The translations under genes and the position numbers were made by a program. From the NCBI RefSeq assembly GCF_004348735.1, contig NZ_SMKT01000027.1, forward strand, positions 1 through 64,000: a DNA stretch of 64,000 nt, written 5' to 3'. The first letter of the stretch is position 1. Each line of letters begins with the position of its first letter. This DNA is from Actinomadura sp. KC06 (GTDB lineage: Bacteria > Actinomycetota > Actinomycetes > Streptosporangiales > Streptosporangiaceae). This document shows, piece after piece, positions 61,746-64,000 of this stretch. The notes under the pieces were generated by a model. The model did no database searches. It saw nothing but the letters and a program-made list of their open reading frames with translations, and was not told where the DNA came from.

Positions 61746-62852
61746 TCAGGACGCCGCGGCGTCGGCGATCACGGCGTCGACCTCGGCCCTGCGGTCGGCC
61801 TCCTCGGCGGCGAACCGCTCGGTGTCGAGCTTGTCGGCGACCTCCTCGTCCTGGCTCATGAGGGCGTCGAGGTCGGCCTTGGACATGTCCAGGACGCCCA
61901 TGTCGTCGTAGGCCCGCTGGATGCGCTCGCTCCACAGGCCGATGTCCTTGACGCACGGGACGATGCGGCTGAACAGCAGGCTCTGGAACATCCGCATGTA
62001 CGCGGAGTTCTCCACCAGCTCGTCGACCTCCTTGGCGTCGATGCCGAAGTTGGCCCAGATCTCCCGGCCGCGGATGCGGTCGCGCATCAGGTGGCAGCCC
62101 TCGATGACGAAGTCCTCGCGTTCGCGGAGCTCGGCGGGGGAGAGCTGCCTGTAGTAGTCGCGGAGGGCGAGGCGGCCGAACGCGACGTGGCGTGCCTCGT
62201 CCTGCATGACGTAGGCGAGGATCTGCTTGGGCAGCGGCTTGGTCGTGATGTCGCGGATGACGCCGAACGCGGCGAGCGCGAGGCCCTCGATGAGCACCTG
62301 CATGCCGAGGTAGGGCATGTCCCAGCGGGAGTCGGCGAGGGTCTCGTCCAGCAGGTCCTGGAGCTTGGTGTTGATCGGGTAGACCATCCCGACCTTGTCG
62401 TGCAGGAACCGGGTGAACAGCTCGACGTGGCGCGCCTCGTCCATCGTCTGGGTGGCGGAGTAGAACTTGGAGTCGAGATCGGGGACCGACTCCACGATCC
62501 GGGCCGCGGTGACCATCGCGCCCTGCTCGCCGTGCATGAACTGGGAGAACTGCCAGGACGTGGAGTGCAGCCGCAGCTCACCGCGCTCCCGCTCCGACAT
62601 CCGGTCCCAGTACTTCGTCCCGTAGATGGCGAGGGCCTGGTCGGGGATGCCGAGGGCGTCGTGCGGGTCGACGTCGACGTCCCAGTCGATGCGCTTGGCG
62701 GAGTCCCACTGCTTGTCCTTGCCCTTCTGGTAGAGGGCGAGGAGGCGGTCGCGGCCGTCGTCGTACTCCCAGGTGAACCGGGCGTCGCCGGTCATGGGGA
62801 CTTTCCAGGTGGACGTGCCGGCGGGCTCGGTGTAGAGGTCATGGGTCGACAT
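61746..62852 (-). CDS. Ferritin-like diiron protein
   Basis: The 368-residue helical protein has two EARH motifs (TMDEARHVELF and MQDEARHVAFG) plus upstream Glu residues (HGEQGAM), forming an R2/AurF-type diiron site. The N-terminal ~70 residues and the acidic C-terminus are less defined. It is probably an oxygenase or oxidase working with the SDR encoded after it. GGGGAGGAGCG precedes ATG 62852. Substrate unknown. Confidence 0.85.
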   Translation of the reverse strand: MSTHDLYTEPAGTSTWKVPMTGDARFTWEYDDGRDRLLALYQKGKDKQWDSAKRIDWDVDVDPHDALGIPDQALAIYGTKYWDRMSERERGELRLHSTSWQFSQFMHGEQGAMVTAARIVESVPDLDSKFYSATQTMDEARHVELFTRFLHDKVGMVYPINTKLQDLLDETLADSRWDMPYLGMQVLIEGLALAAFGVIRDITTKPLPKQILAYVMQDEARHVAFGRLALRDYYRQLSPAELREREDFVIEGCHLMRDRIRGREIWANFGIDAKEVDELVENSAYMRMFQSLLFSRIVPCVKDIGLWSERIQRAYDDMGVLDMSKADLDALMSQDEEVADKLDTERFAAEEADRRAEVDAVIADAAAS

Positions 62853-62878
62853 GGTCGCTCCTCCCCGAGGGGCGCGCG

Positions 62879-62912
62879 GACGTACGGTGTACGTCTCACG
62901 TACAATGTACGT
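62879..62912. promoter_or_regulatory. Two adjacent palindromic TetR-type operators
   Basis: GACGTAC-GGT-GTACGTC (62879-62895) and ACGTACA-A-TGTACGT (62898-62912) are perfect palindromes, 18 bases centre to centre, between the ferritin-like and TetR genes. TACAAT (62901-62906) inside the second is a good plus-strand -10, so the regulator should repress itself and the operon. Confidence 0.7.
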
Positions 62913-62953
62913 ACCGTGTCACGGGACACCGACGGCTGTAAAGGGCGGCATCG

Positions 62954-63634
62954 ATGGCGAGGCATGTGACCTCCGACACCCCGCAGGTGCGGCCGGTGCT
63001 GTCCCGCGAGCGGATCGTCCTCGCGGCGGTCGGGCTGATCGAGCGGGAGGGCGCGGACGCGCTGTCCATGCGCCGTGTCGCGGGCGAGCTGGGCGTCGCC
63101 GTGATGTCGCTCTACAACCACGTCCCGAACAAGGGCGCGCTGCTGGAGGGCGTGGCCGAGCACGTCGTGGCCGGTCTGGAGCTGGAGGACGATCCGTCCG
63201 AGCCGTGGCAGGAACGGGCGCGGGCGCTGGTGCGGGCGTTCCGGAAGGTCGCGCACGACAATCCGCGCTGCATGACGATCGTCCTCACCCACAAGATCGA
63301 CACTCCGGTGGGGCTGCGTCCGGCCGAGCGGGCGCTGGCGCTGGCGGACGCGGCCGGGTTCGACGGCGAGACCGCCGTGCGGATCATGCGGGCGCTGCTC
63401 GCCTACGCGCTCGGCGCGCAGCTGCGCGAGGTCGGGATGGCGAAGATGCTCGGCCATCTCGCCGAGACCGGCGCCGAGTCGTGGACGCGCCTCGACCCGG
63501 ACGAGTTCCCGCACGTCATCGCCTACGGCCCGGCGCTCGCCGACATCGATCCCGAGACCGACTTCGAGTTCGGCCTCGACCTGCTCATCGGGGCCCTGGA
63601 CCGGCTTCCCCGGCGTCCGGCAGGTACGGGCTGA
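62954..63634 (+). CDS. TetR-family transcriptional regulator
   Basis: The 226-residue protein has an N-terminal helix-turn-helix (about 19-65; RERIVLAAVGLIEREGADALSMRRVAGELGVAVMSLYNHVPNKGALL) and a TetR_C-type ligand domain. It is divergent from the ferritin-like/SDR operon with palindromes in between, so that operon is its likely target. Its 3' end overlaps the convergent gene by 50 bases. Confidence 0.9.
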   Translation: MARHVTSDTPQVRPVLSRERIVLAAVGLIEREGADALSMRRVAGELGVAVMSLYNHVPNKGALLEGVAEHVVAGLELEDDPSEPWQERARALVRAFRKVAHDNPRCMTIVLTHKIDTPVGLRPAERALALADAAGFDGETAVRIMRALLAYALGAQLREVGMAKMLGHLAETGAESWTRLDPDEFPHVIAYGPALADIDPETDFEFGLDLLIGALDRLPRRPAGTG

Positions 63635-64000
63635 GGCCGTTCCAGCAGAAGTCGGTCATGTGGCGGGCCGCGTCCTCGGCCGACACCTCGGGACGCTGCG
63701 TCTGCCAGTGCGCCAGCCGTTCGCTGCCGCCCATGATGATCTGCGTGAAGGCGTCGATGACGGCGGCGGGCGCGCACGGCGCGAACGCCGACAGCGCGCC
63801 GGCGATCAGCGCGCTCTGCTGCCTGCGCGTCGCCTCCACCGCCTCGACGGCGGACGGCGGAGCGGAGAGCGGCTCGCGCAGCAGCATGGCGAACGACCTG
63901 CTGTGCGCGTCGACGAACTCGAAGTAGGCGTCCATCCCGCGGCGCAGGATGTCCTTGGGGTCGGACGCGCCCGCCATGGCCTTCTGCGTGACCTCGAACA
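63585..64000 (-). CDS. TetR-like regulator, C-terminal part, running off the right edge
   Basis: About 138 codons are visible with no start certain. The helices ILRRGMDAYFEFVDAHSRSFAMLLREPL and AFTQIIMGGSERLAHW match the ligand-binding domain of TetR regulators; the DNA-binding half would lie beyond 64000. An internal ATG at 63977 is unlikely to be the start because the frame continues. Confidence 0.7.
   Translation of the reverse strand, partial: FEVTQKAMAGASDPKDILRRGMDAYFEFVDAHSRSFAMLLREPLSAPPSAVEAVEATRRQQSALIAGALSAFAPCAPAAVIDAFTQIIMGGSERLAHWQTQRPEVSAEDAARHMTDFCWNGLSPYLPDAGEAGPGPR

Overview
The window is a stretch of actinobacterial chromosome. It is very GC-rich throughout, with codon third positions almost always G or C, many GTG starts, and many short start/stop overlaps. 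Two gene orders are informative. A DivIVA-like coiled-coil protein next to methylmalonyl-CoA epimerase and an acetyl-CoA acetyltransferase resembles the filP/scy region of Streptomyces as I recall it. The run pncB (divergent) - clpS - DUF2017 - mec - cysO - cysM ... metallo-beta-lactamase - rph - rdgB matches the Rv1330c-Rv1341 region of Mycobacterium tuberculosis. A filamentous actinomycete (Actinomadura/Streptosporangiales type) is my best guess. I see no integrase, transposase, phage genes or CRISPR array.

Layout. 1-16.6 kb: polarity-type coiled-coil protein, epimerase and thiolase, secreted serine hydrolase, DUF4230 protein, an odd two-gene ABC transporter, thioredoxin/TPR co-chaperone, nucleotide-kinase-like protein, malic enzyme, an LPXTG surface protein, YqgE, DUF3039, a secreted metalloprotease and an SF2 helicase. 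16.6-25.8 kb: a Uma2 remnant, gluconokinase, nicotinamidase and nicotinate phosphoribosyltransferase, then clpS, the Mec/CysO/CysM cysteine pathway, a thioesterase, a metal-dependent hydrolase, RNase PH and the ITP/XTP pyrophosphatase. 25.8-29.2 kb: an operon of three MEDS-domain regulators, then a tRNA-Leu(UAG). 29.2-34.9 kb: a block bounded by two inverted copies of a terminator-plus-palindrome repeat, holding a Bcp peroxiredoxin, DUF3618 protein, a short zinc-finger protein and a SIMPL protein; beyond it lie a PLP amino-acid aldolase/racemase, an AlkZ-like protein and purU. 35.0-42.3 kb: envelope-stress genes (two paralogous DUF6286/AmaP pairs and several Asp23-like proteins) around a CitA/DcuS-type two-component system. 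42.4-44.1 kb: a thiolase and a HxlR regulator, with a long inverted repeat at the thiolase promoter.

44.4-48.1 kb is the most interesting segment: four overlapping genes for a ten-cysteine protein, a DUF692 (MNIO) multinuclear iron oxidase, its DUF2063 partner and a VioB-like ferritin-fold protein. This is a candidate peptide- or protein-modifying cysteine pathway. 48.1-52.6 kb is a glycine/serine operon (gcvT-gcvH-glyA-sdaA) behind a tandem glycine riboswitch. 52.8-64 kb: RseP-type protease, Cds1-like cysteine desulfhydrase, membrane proteins, an ATP-dependent DNA ligase, a possible small RNA, an AurF-like diiron oxygenase, a DUF6247/small-protein pair, and an SDR plus ferritin-like operon divergent from a TetR gene with two palindromic operators. 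A second TetR-type gene runs off the right edge.

A recurring feature is a TAnnnT -10 box ending 6-8 bases before a start codon (mec, rph, hxlR, the PLP aldolase gene and two short ORFs). This implies many leaderless mRNAs. All functions are inferred by reading motifs and recalling families; no database search was run.
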